A stretch of 64,000 nucleotides of DNA, taken from NCBI GenBank assembly GCA_918797485.1, contig CAKKNE010000002.1, positions 1,640,501 through 1,704,500 on the forward strand, given 5' to 3'. Below are positions 46,987 through 56,681 of the stretch, piece after piece (within the stretch, counting starts at the first letter, position 1; each line of letters begins with the position of its first letter). A model generated the notes under the pieces. That model was given only the letters and a program-made list of their open reading frames with translations. It did not search any database and had not been told where the DNA came from. The stretch is from Pelagomonas calceolata (lineage: Eukaryota > Sar > Pelagophyceae > Pelagomonadales > Pelagomonadaceae). A program made the position numbers and the translations under genes.

Positions 46987-48788
46987 ATGGCAAGTGGACT
47001 TGACGAGAGCGTGCGCGACGCAGCCCATCATAGTATGACAACAATGGACGGCGCCGACGCGGCGGCCCTCGCCCGCGCGCGGCGCCGGGCAGCCCCGCCG
47101 CGGGCCCCCGTGCCGGCGCCCGCCCGCCCCCAGCACTACCGCGTCGCCGTGCTCGGCGCGGCGGAGGCCGGCAAGACGGCGCTCGTCGCGCGCTGGGTCG
47201 GCGCGACGCCGCCGTCGACCTACGCGCCGACGCTGGGCGCGTCACCGGCGGAGAACGATGTTTTTGTGGTTACCACTGACGGGCCCGCGCGCGTGACGTT
47301 GGTGGACTGGTGCTGGGACCACGCCGCCGACGCGGACGTCACGCGGCAGATGGCCGCCAGCAACGCGGCCGTCGCCGTGTTCTCGCTGGCCGACGGCAAG
47401 TCCTTCACGCGGGCGGCGGTGGCCGCCGTCGCGTACGGGAGCAAAAGGCCCGTGGTCTTCGTCGGGACGCACAGCGACGGCAAAACGAGATGCGACGCGG
47501 ACGCGGTGTCAAAGCGCGACGCCGCCCTCTGCTCCTGCGCGACGGGCGCCGGCGTCGACCGGGCCCGCGCGAGGCTCCTGGACGCGCTGGCGCTCAAGGA
47601 CTCCACTTCATCGTCCGAGGACGCGTGGCTTCTGAGCGAGAGGCGCGTCGACGCCTACGAGCGGTTTCTGAAGGACGACGAGGCGTGTGTACTGGATCTG
47701 GTGAAGCGGCGCCTCGGTTTTGATGATGGCCTTGCGCCGGAGGCGACGGTCGCCGCCGCCCTGAAGCTGCTCGGGTTCGCGGCGGACCCGGACGCGGTTC
47801 TGAAAGACAACCTCGCGCGCGCGGCCGCACTCCACGGCCTCGACGCGGAGGAGGAGGAGGAAGATGAGCCCGACGAAGTCGCGTTCGCGGCTGACGCGTC
47901 GGTGAAGAAGAAGGCGGTCAGTGACTCAGTGTGATTTCTGAGCTTTTCTGATCTTCGAGTTGCGTCGATGGCGTCGTCGCGATGCCGCATTGCTTCGACG
48001 CTGTCGTTCGACACAGGTCAAGCGGGTCGCGCGGGCGGCCGGGGACGGGGCCGCCGTCGACGTGGTCCAGGCGTCGACGGACGAAGAAGTAACCCGCGCG
48101 GCGCGGCGGCGGGCCCGAATCAACGAGCGCGACCGCGCGGACGCCGCGGCGGCCCGGGCGGCGCGCGAGCGGTTTTTTCGGTGTCCTTTTCCGATGCCCC
48201 TGGTGCTGCCGCGTATACGAGCCCGCGGAGCCTACGGCCGTATCGACGCGACCCTCCCCGCGACGCAGGCGCGAGGCGGAGGCGCGCGCCGCGGCCGGGG
48301 CCGCGGCGGCGCGCCGCGAGCGCCGCGCCGCGCGCGCCGCGCGCGACCGGCGCGCGGCCCGGGGCCCGCGCGCCGCCGCGGCCGACGCGCTCCGGGCCGC
48401 GGAGCGCGCGCGCGCCGCGGCGCTCAAGGCCGCGCTCGCCGCCGAGGACGCGGCCACGTCGGCGGAGAAGCGCGACTACGGCCTGCGGAAGGCCTCGGTC
48501 GGCGCCGCGTGGCCCGCGTGCGTCGTCCACGCCGGCTACGAGACGCCCGGCAAGGGCGTCTCGCTGCGGCTCGACGTGCCCGAGGCCTGGCGCGACGCGC
48601 CCCTCGCCAAGCTGCTCGCGGCCGTCGACGCGTGGGAGATGGCCAAGGCGCGGAAGAAGTCGAAGCGCAGGCGCCGGCCGGTGCGCGCGCGGTCGGCGCG
48701 CTGCGAGGACCTCGAGGGCTACAACCTCGACCACCTGTCGGTCTACGAGGCCATCGAGGCGTCGGGCGGGTGCGTCGTGCTGCGCTAG
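46987..48788 (+). CDS. Ras-like P-loop GTPase-related protein with charged C-terminal region
   Basis: Exons 46987-47928, 48017-48171, 48269-48788 join to 538 aa. P-loop: YRVAVLGAAEAGKTALVARW (GxxxxGKT). A switch-like DWCWDHAADADVTRQM follows, then AAVAVFSLADGKSF and RPVVFVGTHSDGK where Ras proteins have NKxD. So guanine specificity is uncertain. An Arg/Ala-rich helix (exons 2-3) precedes a small C-terminal domain (YETPGKGVSLRLDVPEAWRD, YNLDHLSVYEAIEASGGCVV). Introns of 88 and 97 nt share the inner GTCGATGGCGTC / CGGTGTCC words of other old introns here. Very high GC in exon 3. Confidence 0.65.
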
Positions 48789-49066
48789 GTTTTTTGTCCC
48801 TAAGTATTATATCCCCGTTGTCCCATCTCGTTGTTGTACTCATGCTAGACTAAGACACGGCACCACCCTGCCGCAGGTCGACCGGAGCCGCCCCGGGCAC
48901 CGCGTCCGAACTCGCACTCCCCTTTGCGCTCGCCCTAAAAACGCTCGAGATCGTCCGAAGTTCCGGAGACTACTGTCTTCACGAAATCATATTACTTCAG
49001 GAAAGGTGGCGCGGGGGCGACACAACGGGAGCCTCGTCCGGGTGCCCGTCCGCGCCGGCGCGCCCT

Positions 49067-50263
49067 CTAGCCGAGGAGCGAGAACTGGCCCTCGAACGGG
49101 ACCATGACGTTGCCCGCGTAGGCGGGGAAGTCGAACTGGTCGAGGAACGGCACGGAGCCCGGGACCTGTGCATAAATCAACCAGTGAGTTTCTGACCGAA
49201 TCGAGGACGCGTCGCGACAATTTGATTTATGCTCTGCCCGGGACCTTCGACTCCGCGAGGAGTGAAAAGAGCCCAATCATGGCCAGGCGGCCGTTGTTCA
49301 CCTCGGCGTTGCGGCCGCGCGCCTTCTTCTCCTCCGACGCCTTCTTGAAGAGGTTGAAGGGGTCGTAGAGGTTGAGCGGGAGGCCGTCGAAGCGCGGGTA
49401 GGCGCCTGTGTGGAAATCGAATGTCGGGCGCCTCACTCCATGACTGCGTGTCTGCTTGAATTCCACACGGGTAGGCGCCCGGCTGGCCGCCGCGCATGTA
49501 GTGCTTGGGCTTGTCCGCCATGGCGGGCATCTGCGCCGCCGGGTTGTCGTACTGCCACTCGTCGTACCACTCGAGGCAGCCGATGGCGGTGATGATCTGC
49601 CACTTGGCGCCCTCCGGGATCTGGTCCCAGAGCGCCGGCACGCCGCCCTCGCCGAGCGTCGGCCAGGCGTCGCCGTCGAGCGTCATCTTGAAGGGCCACC
49701 TGTGTGAACGAAGCGGTCGACGCCGTCGCCGCGACCCGCTCTCAAATCGTCGAGCGCGGCGCGGCGGCGCACGTGATGCCCTGCGCGTGCACGAGGTAGC
49801 CGACGAAGCCGGCCATCGCGACGCGGCCGTGCTTGAGCTCGGCCTGGCGCAGGAAGCCGATGGTCGCCGTGTTCGACTCGTCGAAGAACTCCTTGAGCGA
49901 GAGCTCGAGGGGGTCGAAGTAGCCGACGATGGGGTTCTGCTCGTAGGCGAGCGCCTGGAGGCCTACGCGAAAATCGACCAGTGAATAGGCGTCGCGTCGA
50001 TGGCGTGCAGGTCGCGAAATTTGAATCGTGCACTGCTGGAGGCCCGCGAGGTCGAGGCCGCCCGCGGACTTGGAGGGGGTGATCGTGTCCTTGCGGTTGC
50101 TGGTGCCCGTCTTCTTCGCGGGCGCGGCCGGCGCCGGCGCGGCCGCGGGCTCGGGCGCGGCCGTCTCCTCCTCGGCGCTGACCCGGAGCGAGGCGCGCTG
50201 CACCGACGGCGCGACGAACGCCGCGGCGCCGGAGAGCGCGAGGGCGACGATGAGCTTCTGCAT
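49067..50263 (-). CDS. Fucoxanthin chlorophyll a/c-binding protein, five exons
   Basis: Exons 50263-50032, 49962-49773, 49699-49467, 49405-49233, 49165-49067 give 308 aa. Presequence [20 protein letters not shown] has the SGAAAFVAP cleavage motif of ochrophyte plastid proteins. FCP core: [76 protein letters not shown]. An Ala/Pro-rich insert (residues 35-60) is unusual. Three of four introns are introners and two of these need GC donors; the fourth (49700-49772) is a normal GT-AG intron. A 5' UTR intron acceptor (CACACAG|GTCC) lies just upstream of the ATG. Confidence 0.88.
49166..49236. mobile_element. Introner copy j (family C), last intron of the minus FCP gene
   Basis: 71 bp; perfect 8-bp duplication CCCGGGAC (49158-49165, 49237-49244). 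Ends read CTGTGCATAAATCAA on the plus strand, with a mutated CAGA at the gene's 5' side. Frame demands the intron 49232-49166 on the minus strand, starting GCATAAATC: a GC-AG intron. Protein gains RVPG. Confidence 0.8.
49406..49470. mobile_element. Introner copy d (family A, short), minus FCP gene
   Basis: 65 bp; perfect duplication GTAGGCGC (49398-49405, 49471-49478). Intron is 49466-49406 on the minus strand (GTGGAATTC ... CACACAG). The host protein reads GAYPCAYPRF, four residues more than the plus-strand paralog's GAYPSF. Confidence 0.85.
49963..50035. mobile_element. Introner copy k (family C), first intron of the minus FCP gene
   Basis: 73 bp; perfect duplication CTGGAGGC (49955-49962, 50036-50043). 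The intron (minus strand 50031-49963, 69 nt) must start GCACGATTC to keep the frame, again GC-AG, ending CGCGTAG. It has no stop and is a multiple of three, so retention would also be readable. Confidence 0.75.
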
Positions 50264-51291
50264 CTTTTTGGACCTGTGTGCGGGCGCGTGAGCGTTTGGC
50301 AGCGCATGGCGCTACGCGTTGCGTCCCGCGCGCGCGAATTCCAAAGTGCTGAGCGGTGCCAGCCTCGCAATTTTTTGCTGCTGCTGCTCCGTTTGCGCTG
50401 AGATTTCGTGCCGGCGGTGGCACTGTCCGATAGACCGCAAATGTTACTCTGAAGTCACGAATGATTGCGTATACACGCCGCGCTCACAAGGAATATAGAC
50501 TGCCTCGTGCCCAATCTTGTAAGTGATTGAACGACGGCGTCATCGCCGTGGACCCAGTCAAACAGTAAACATCCTTCCCGCTAACGGATGCCAAGCACCG
50601 CGTCAAACTCACATTGCAGCTTTAGCTTGAAAGCGCACCTCCTTCGCCCGCGGCCGAACGCCGGCGTTCATTTTGATGGGCATGTGCGGACGTAACGCGC
50701 ACAGAAAGACAGCTCCGCGTGTGACTTGCGAGCCTCGTGAAACTTGCGATCTAGAGATGGTGGCGCTTCCTCGCGCGTCCGCGTTTACGCTCGCAGCGGT
50801 CCCGCGGGGCGCATGGCTCTTTCTTAGCTTCGAGAGCTGTCCGTGCCCGGACAAACCCTGCGACAGGTGTGCTGGCACGGTTGCGTCAGCGGACCAGTGT
50901 GGTGTCGACTTCGACGTTCAGGCGCGTGTGCTGGGTGGCAGTCGCACAACAACTTTAAAGACTGGATCCTCGATAGCTCTATTGCAAGCTTTCGGCGTCA
51001 GTGGTTACGCAGCGCACTGCGCACAGTCTCCTTACCCACCGCGCGGGACGAACCGTGGAAAAATCGGCGCTTCGCGCACGCTGTGCAGCAGTTTATGAGA
51101 CCTCTTCAGGAGCTGCTCGAATATCTGCAGCCAGCGAACGCGGACGCTGCCGCGCCGCCGCGGCAAGCGCACCGCTCGCCGCGCCGCGGCCCGGGCGCGC
51201 TGCGCACGCAACGCCGCCGCGCGCCAGAGCCGCCGCGCGGGCGTCGGTCGGGACGCGGTCGCCTCACCGTTGAACAACGCAGGTCACCAAC
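50264..51291. other. 1-kb bidirectional region between two FCP genes
   Basis: No gene supported (a GC-rich frame at 50673-51098 looks random). It should hold both FCP promoters and their 5' UTR introns: acceptors CACACAG|GTCC before 50263 and AACGCAG|GTCACC before 51292. Confidence 0.55.
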
Positions 51292-52185
51292 ATGCAGAAG
51301 CTCATCGCCGCCCTCGCCCTCTCCGGCGCCAGCGCGTTCGTCGCGCCGAAGGCCGCGCGCGCCGGCGTCGCCGTCTCGGAGACGAAGGCGGACCTCGAGA
51401 AGCTCGCCGTCGAGCTCAACCCCATCGTGGGCTTCTGGGACCCGCTGTCGCTCGCCGACGCCGAGTTCTGGGACACGACGAACGAGCAGACGATCGGCTT
51501 CCTCCGGCACGCGGAGATCAAGCACGGCCGCGTCGCGATGGCCGGCTTCGTCATTAACGGAGTGGAAATCAAATTCCAGGCGCCCCACGCCATCGACGCG
51601 ACGTTGTCCCCGTGACCGCGTCGGCTCGATGGCGTGGATGTGCACGAAGGTCCACGCAATATTTGAAACCTACCTCACCGGTTCATTTCCACACAGGTGG
51701 GCTACTGCCTCCACGCGAACGGCTTCCAGTTCCCGCTCCACATCCCCGGCGACTACACGACGAAGTCGCCGGCCGAGCTCTGGGACCAGGTGCCGACGAA
51801 CGGCAAGCTCCAGATCCTCGGCTTCGTCGCGTTCCTCGAGTTCTTCGGCGAGCTCGGCGGCCGCGTCGGCGCGCCGGCGCACTACATGCGCGGCGGCCTC
51901 CCGGGCGCCTACCCGTCGTTCAAGAAGTACCTCAACGGCGTCTTCCCGCACCCCGTGCCGCTCGACCTCTACGACCCGTTCGGAATCTTCTCGAACGCGT
52001 CGCCCGAGAAGAAGGCGCGCGGCCGCCTCATCGAGATCAACAACGGCCGCCTCGCGATGATTGGTCTTTTCGGCTTCCTTTCGGAGTCGAAGGTGCCGGG
52101 CTCCGTGCCGGCGCTCGGCTCGATCGTGCTCCCGTACGACGGCGACTACATGGCGCCGCTTGAGCCGCTCCACTTCCTCAACTAG
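51292..52185 (+). CDS. Fucoxanthin chlorophyll a/c-binding protein, two exons
   Basis: Exons 51292-51561 and 51697-52185 give 252 aa. Presequence MQKLIAALALSGASAFVAPK, with the SGASAFVAP site, is almost the same as that of the divergent neighbour. Core: [76 protein letters not shown]. The one intron (51562-51696) is introner copy e. Without the VING insertion the sequence AGFVGYCLHANG matches the neighbour's [12 protein letters not shown]. The other introns of the neighbour are absent. Confidence 0.92.
51558..51696 (+). mobile_element. Introner copy e (family A, older), intron of the plus FCP gene
   Basis: Body closely matches copy a (CGCCCCACGCCATCGACGCG, ACGTTGTCCCCGTGACCGCG). The left end has decayed (CGGA instead of CTGT) and the target copies differ (GTCATTAA / GTGGGCTA). 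Yet the intron still starts GTGGAAATC and the 12-base footprint between TTC and GTG is intact. Confidence 0.88.
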
Positions 52186-52394
52186 GCGCCCGCTGTTGGA
52201 AGAGATTGACGATGAAGATGTAACGGGCACCGCGGAGGACGCGTGTCGCCCCCGGGGTGGCGTTGGTTCCGCCTAACGGACTCCGGATTATATATTTTAC
52301 GACTCTTCGCGGCGGCGGCGTAGCTCGTGCTTTGCTTGCTTAGAGCTAGGCCGCCTAGCCACCACGACCGCCGCGGGTTACTACAAGTACTAAC

Positions 52395-53075
52395 TTACTG
52401 GACCTCATGGTTGCGCGCGCGCTTCGCGGGCGGCGGCGGGTACTCAACACCAGCCAAGAGAGCGCGCCGCTGGGCCAACGGTAATTCGTACCAGGCCCTC
52501 GCTTGGGCCGCCGCGTCCATCTCGTCGAACTCCTTCTCACGCTGAGCCATCATGGCGGCGTGCTTCTTGTGCGCTAAGTTTCGCTCCCTCCTCCGCTCCT
52601 CCGCGGCTTTTTCAGTCGCGTCCAGGTTGGCCTGGGCCACGGCGAGGTCGGCTCGGGCTCGCAACAAGGCCGCCTGTGCCTGGGCCTCGAGCGCGAGCGA
52701 GCGAGCGCGCGTCGTGGCCGGCGCCGCGCTACTCCTGGCCTCGCGCTCCCGCGCTATATCCTCGGCCTGCAGGCGCTCCGCGGCCGCTCTTCTTTGCGAG
52801 GCCGCTATTTCCACGCTGCACGCGGCCGAACGGGCGCGGGCCGCGCGGCCGTCGGCGATCGCCTCGCGGAATCGGGCACCCGCCCTGAAAACTCTCGTCA
52901 CGTCCTCGATCGTACGCACTATGCCGGACGACAGTTCGCCGTTCACCTGTACTGACTCGGCCATTATTTGGATGAGGCCCCGCTGTAAAGGGGTGAATAC
53001 ATCATTTTTGTCGGCTAAGTCGGCGAAAAGTTGCCACGCTTTCTTGTAGTCCTCGCGTTCCTTGTCGCTCATCAT
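52395..53075 (-). CDS. Coiled-coil protein, unknown
   Basis: 226 aa from MMSDKEREDYKKAWQLFADL (ATG 53075). A short helical head (ADKNDVFTPLQRGLIQIMAE) is followed by an Ala/Arg/Glu-rich coiled coil. The end is RAWYELPLAQRRALLAGVEY then PPPPAKRARNHEVQ, with a possible nuclear signal (PPAKRAR). An upstream in-frame ATG at 53150 falls inside the CTAG motif, so the later start is preferred. Promoter has both the CTAG motif and the GC-rich module. Not recognised. Confidence 0.6.
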   Translation of the reverse strand: MMSDKEREDYKKAWQLFADLADKNDVFTPLQRGLIQIMAESVQVNGELSSGIVRTIEDVTRVFRAGARFREAIADGRAARARSAACSVEIAASQRRAAAERLQAEDIAREREARSSAAPATTRARSLALEAQAQAALLRARADLAVAQANLDATEKAAEERRRERNLAHKKHAAMMAQREKEFDEMDAAAQARAWYELPLAQRRALLAGVEYPPPPAKRARNHEVQ

Positions 53076-53139
53076 CGTTTCGTCGTGGCTTACCGCCGCG
53101 TACGACCGTATAGCACGTGCAAGAGTGAGCTTGACGTGG

Positions 53140-53162
53140 GCTAGCTGCATAAAGACTCTAGC
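53140..53162 (-). promoter_or_regulatory. Bipartite CTAG promoter motif
   Basis: On the minus strand GCTAGAGTCTTTATGCAGC then TAGC, 65 nt upstream of the coiled-coil ATG. Confidence 0.6.
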
Positions 53163-53167
53163 AATAA

Positions 53168-53240
53168 GTCCAGCGGACGGGTGGGCCCGGGGGGAGCGGG
53201 AGTGGTACGGGGAACCCTGCGACGTAACTAGCCTGAGCCT
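53168..53240 (-). repeat. GC-rich upstream module, copy 2
   Basis: GTCCAGCGGACGGGTGGGCC, then CGGGGGGAGCGGGAGTGGTA and GGGAACCCTGCGACGTAACT. It abuts the CTAG motif of the leftward coiled-coil gene, five bases apart. Confidence 0.85.
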
Positions 53241-53309
53241 GACGGAGTGTTGGAGGGCCTTAGAACGGAGTCGCGGCTCAAGACAGGTGCGGATTGACAC
53301 TCTTACTCC

Positions 53310-54253
53310 CTAGAGCGGCATGCCCTCCGCCTTGAGCTGCTCCACCCAGGCCGTCGCGCGGTCCTCGCTCTGGTCCATCTGGTTCTGCTCGTCGCACATG
53401 AGGCCGCAGAACTTGTCGTCGCGGATGGCCTTGGAGTCGTAGTGGTCGTAGCCGTCCTGGTCCGTGAAGCCGACGACCGTCGCGCCGCGCGCCGTGAAGC
53501 AGTCGTAGAGCTCGCCGACCTGTGTGAAAATCAAATTTCGGACGCCCCACGCCCATCGACGCGACGTCGTCCTCGGAACTGCATCTGCTCGATGGCGTGT
53601 AGATCCCACGCCATCGACGCGAGATTGCATAACCTAGCTCACTGTTTGATTTCCACACAGGTGTCGACGGAGTCGCAGAAGTTGCCCGAGTAGCCCGCGC
53701 TGTCGCCGAGGCCGAAGAGCGCGACCTTCTTCCCGCTGAGGTCCGCGTTCGGCAGCTCGCTGTAGAGCCAGTCGTCGATGTCCGTGCCTGCGTGAGCGTA
53801 GCGTCGACGGCGCGGTGTAGGTGGTTACTCACCGGAGCGCATGTCGTCGGCGCCCGTGTTCCAGGTCGGCGCGCCGCAGATGATGCAGTCCGCCGCCTCC
53901 AAGTCCGCCGCGCTGACGTCGGCGATGGGCGTCGGGCTGATGCCCGTCGCGTCGCCGATGTAGCCCGCGATGCGCTCCGTGTTGCCTGCGGGCGGGCGTG
54001 TCCGCGACGTCAAATGAAAAATTCGTTCCGAACGTCTGCAAAACGCGGCATGGAGCAATGCTGCCCCGCGCCTGCAATGTGAAGCGTTCAATCTGCACTG
54101 GATCGTGCCGCTCATCGTGGCAAAGCCAATCAAGCCGCTCATGATGGTGGTGCAACGCGCAGCATTCGTGCGTTTTGCTCCGGATTTCAAGGTGCGCGCA
54201 GTGAATGCCTCAGAGGTGCCAAGGATGCACGCTACAGCGTATAGGCGCAGCAT
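53310..54253 (-). CDS. Plastid flavodoxin
   Basis: Exons 54253-54109, 53985-53833, 53787-53657, 53519-53310 join to 212 aa. The presequence (MLRLYAVACILGTSEAFTAR) has an ASAF-like SEAFTA site. FMN-binding parts: IGFATMSGNTERIAGYIG (phosphate loop), CIICGAPTWNTGADD (the W-containing 60s loop), ALFGLGDSAGYSGNFCDSV (the 90s loop region), TVVGFTDQDGYDHYDSKAIR and FCGLMCDEQNQMD. Flavodoxin replaces ferredoxin under iron limitation. Introns: 53986-54108 (frame demands a GC donor), 53788-53832 (45 nt, GTGAGT), and introner copy f. Confidence 0.88.
53520..53660 (+). mobile_element. Introner copy f (family A), last intron of flavodoxin
   Basis: 141 bp. Its body lies in plus orientation within a minus-strand gene, opposite to copies a and e relative to transcription. 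Ends CTGTGTGAAAATCAA / TTGATTTCCACACAG; target copies have diverged to 5 of 8. The intron 53656-53520 leaves DTCV between DSV and GELYD, where flavodoxins lack these residues. Confidence 0.85.
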
Positions 54254-55160
54254 AATGGCGTCGGATATTGCACGTGCGTGAGAGCAGCGCTTTAGCTAGT
54301 TTAAACATACTAGTAACGCACCAGACGACATCGTACAGGAAATTGTATACCACGGACATTGCCAGGCGCCCGGTGACGCGTGCTCCCACCGCTCTTGTTG
54401 GAGCACAGTTCGGAGGATGTAGGAACAAGCGCGATGGCGGCGGCCAGGAAGGTGGCTCCCAGGGCGTTCGGCCCTAATTCCTGTGCAACATCCGTCGACA
54501 CGAGCGCCGCTATTTTGTTGTGCGTCTGTAACTAAGCCACTTTGACAACGTCGTCTCAATAGGAGATAGCTCTTCTGCTCGCGGCGGGTCCCGCGTACCC
54601 AAATTACAAGAACCACGCCACGCTGCTGGTAAACGCGGTTTCTTCGTTTCCGACGCTCCGTTGTAGACTTCTAGAACTTATGGGGCATCAAGGGCGAGTA
54701 TTCGCGGGACGCGGATGCTGCATGTGTCACATGGGTACTTATACCTACAAAGGCGCGTGCTTCGGCTTAAAACGACGCGCGTAGCGTTGCTTAGAATGGG
54801 GCACGCGCGGGGTCACGCAGAGAGCCAAGCAGCACGGGCCTCGTCGACGGCCCAAATTGGCTTGCTGTGTCCACGTTTTGGCCTCTGACGCTAAGATCCA
54901 CTGCGCGACGCCGCGTTGCATCCTCAACCCTTCCAAGTACCGCTGCGGGCATTGCAAAGCGATACCAAAGCAAGGGCGTGCACCAAAATTGCCGCACTGA
55001 CGCTTCGATCAGGCTGCAATCCCGATTGTAGCGACAGTCGGGGCGCCAGCGCCGCTCCCGAGACTCGTCGCCTCGCGCGCCGCCGCCGCATGGCAAAAAA
55101 CAAGAGAAAGCAGCACACGTCACCGCTTGCACCCCTCACCGCGCGCACCGCAGGTCCACG
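54254..55160. other. Divergent region flavodoxin / aldolase
   Basis: No gene supported. A weak CTAG-type motif (GCTAGTTTAAACATACTAG) lies near 54295-54313, in the flavodoxin leader. The aldolase ATG is preceded by a likely 5' UTR intron acceptor (CACCGCAG|GTCCACG). Small leftward frames (54310-54501) are not convincing. Confidence 0.5.
54295..54313. promoter_or_regulatory. Weak CTAG-type motif
   Basis: GCTAGTTTAAACATACTAG, about 45 nt upstream of the flavodoxin ATG. It keeps the two CTAG ends but not the GTGTCTTAC core. Confidence 0.35.
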
Positions 55161-56455
55161 ATGAAGTCCGCCATCCTCGCCCTGGCCCTCAGCGCGCCGG
55201 CGTCGGCGCTCGTGCCGACGAAGACGTTCTCGACGCAGCAGCGCACGTCCGCGCGCGCCGCGGCGCCGCAGATGAGCCTGGAAAAGTACGCGGACGAGCT
55301 CGTCCAGACCGCCAATTCCATGGTCCTGCCCGGCAAGGGCCTCTTGGCCTGCGACGAGTCGACGGGCACGGTTGGCAAGCGCCTCGAGTCCATCGGCCTC
55401 GAGAACACGGAGGCGAACCGCCAGACGTGGCGCAACCTGCTCTTCACGACGCCGGTCCGCGACTCGGTGTCCCATCTTTTCGACCTTCGCGTTGCGTCGA
55501 CGGCGTCGTCGCGACGCCGCACCGTGGCCGCCAGAGAGTGGACATGTTGAACGACGCACAGGGCATCAACCAGTACATCTCCGGCGCGATCCTCTACGAG
55601 GAGACGCTCTTCCAGGACGACCCCTCCGGCAAGCCCTTCGTGGACGTGCTCAAGGCCGCGAACATCATCCCGGGCATCAAGGTCGACATGGGCCTGAGAC
55701 CGCTCGTGGGCGCGGGCCCCGGCGAGAACTGGTGCACGGGCCTCGACGGCCTCCTGGAGCGCTGCGAGAAGTACTACGCCCAGGGCGCGCGCTTCGCCAA
55801 GTGGCGCACGGCGCTCAAGGTCGACGTCGCGAACAACTGCCCGACGGACCTCGCGATCGAGGTCGCGGCCCAGGACCTCGCGCGCTACGCGCGCATCTGC
55901 CAGGAGGCCGGCCTCGTGCCCATCGTCGAGCCCGAGATCATGATCGACGGCGTCCACGACATCCAGACGTCCGTGAAGGTCCAGGAGCAGGTCCTGACCA
56001 CCGTCTACAAGAAGATCCAGGAGAACGGCGTCATGCTCGAGGGCTCGCTCCTCAAGCCCGCCATGGTCGTGCCCGGCGTCGACGCCGCCGACAAGAGCGA
56101 CCCGACCGAGATCGCGCAGCTCACGGTCCGCACGCTCGAGCGCTGCGTGCCCGGCGCCATGCCCGGCGTGACTTTCCTCTCGGGCGGCATCTCCGAGGAG
56201 GACGCCTCCATCTACCTCAACGAGATCAACAAGGTGCCGCGCAAGACGCAGACGCGCCTCACCTTCTCGTACTCGCGCGCGCTCCAGTCGTCCTGCATCA
56301 AGACCTGGAAGGGCGAGGCGGGCAACGTCGACGCGGCGCAGAAGCAGCTCCTCGCGCGGGCCCAGGCCAACGGCGAGGCCTCCAAGGGCGAGTACGTCCC
56401 GGGCTCGCAGCCGTCCGACGAGGAGTCGCTCTTCGTGAAGAACTACGTCTACTAG
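55161..56455 (+). CDS. FBA: Class I fructose-bisphosphate aldolase, plastid
   Basis: Exons 55161-55454 and 55562-56455 give 395 aa. Presequence [20 protein letters not shown] suits plastid targeting. Class I signatures: [79 protein letters not shown], and the Schiff-base lysine in [15 protein letters not shown], then [20 protein letters not shown]. The enzyme acts in the Calvin cycle and gluconeogenesis. The intron (107 nt, GTCCGC ... CACAG) restores [13 protein letters not shown]. The C-terminal YVY fits the catalytic tail Tyr. Confidence 0.93.
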
Positions 56456-56580
56456 GCGCCGGTCTGATCGCTCTCCCCCTCGTTTATCTCCCCTGGTGTT
56501 AAAAGCGACACTGTTATATATATGTGTCCTGGGCGCGCGATCGTCGGCCTCTAGTCGTCGCGAGACTGCTCACAACCGTC

Positions 56581-56652
56581 GAGGCTGAGGCTGAGGCTAG
56601 TTACGTCGCAGGGTTCCCCGTACCCCTCCCGCTCCCCCCGGGCCCACCCGTC
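56581..56652 (+). repeat. GC-rich upstream module, copy 3
   Basis: GAGGCTGAGGCTGAGGCTAG, TTACGTCGCAGGGTTCCCCG, TACCCCTCCCGCTCCCCCCG. It is the reverse complement of copies 1 and 2 on the plus strand but in the same orientation relative to its downstream gene (rightward methyltransferase). Confidence 0.85.
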
Positions 56653-56659
56653 GATGACA

Positions 56660-56681
56660 GCTAGTATCAATCTACACTAGC
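56660..56681 (+). promoter_or_regulatory. Bipartite CTAG promoter motif
   Basis: GCTAGTATCAATCTACACTAGC, eight bases after the GC-rich module and 174 nt before the methyltransferase ATG. Confidence 0.55.

Noticed and set aside
50673-51098. Plus-strand ORF between the two FCP genes
   Set aside because: No domain or signal, and codon use unlike its neighbours; more likely promoter and UTR.
53986-54108. First flavodoxin intron as an introner copy
   Set aside because: No terminal repeats, no target duplication and no four-residue footprint; only the GC donor is shared.
54310-54501. Short leftward hydrophobic ORF
   Set aside because: Too short and isolated; lies in the flavodoxin leader.
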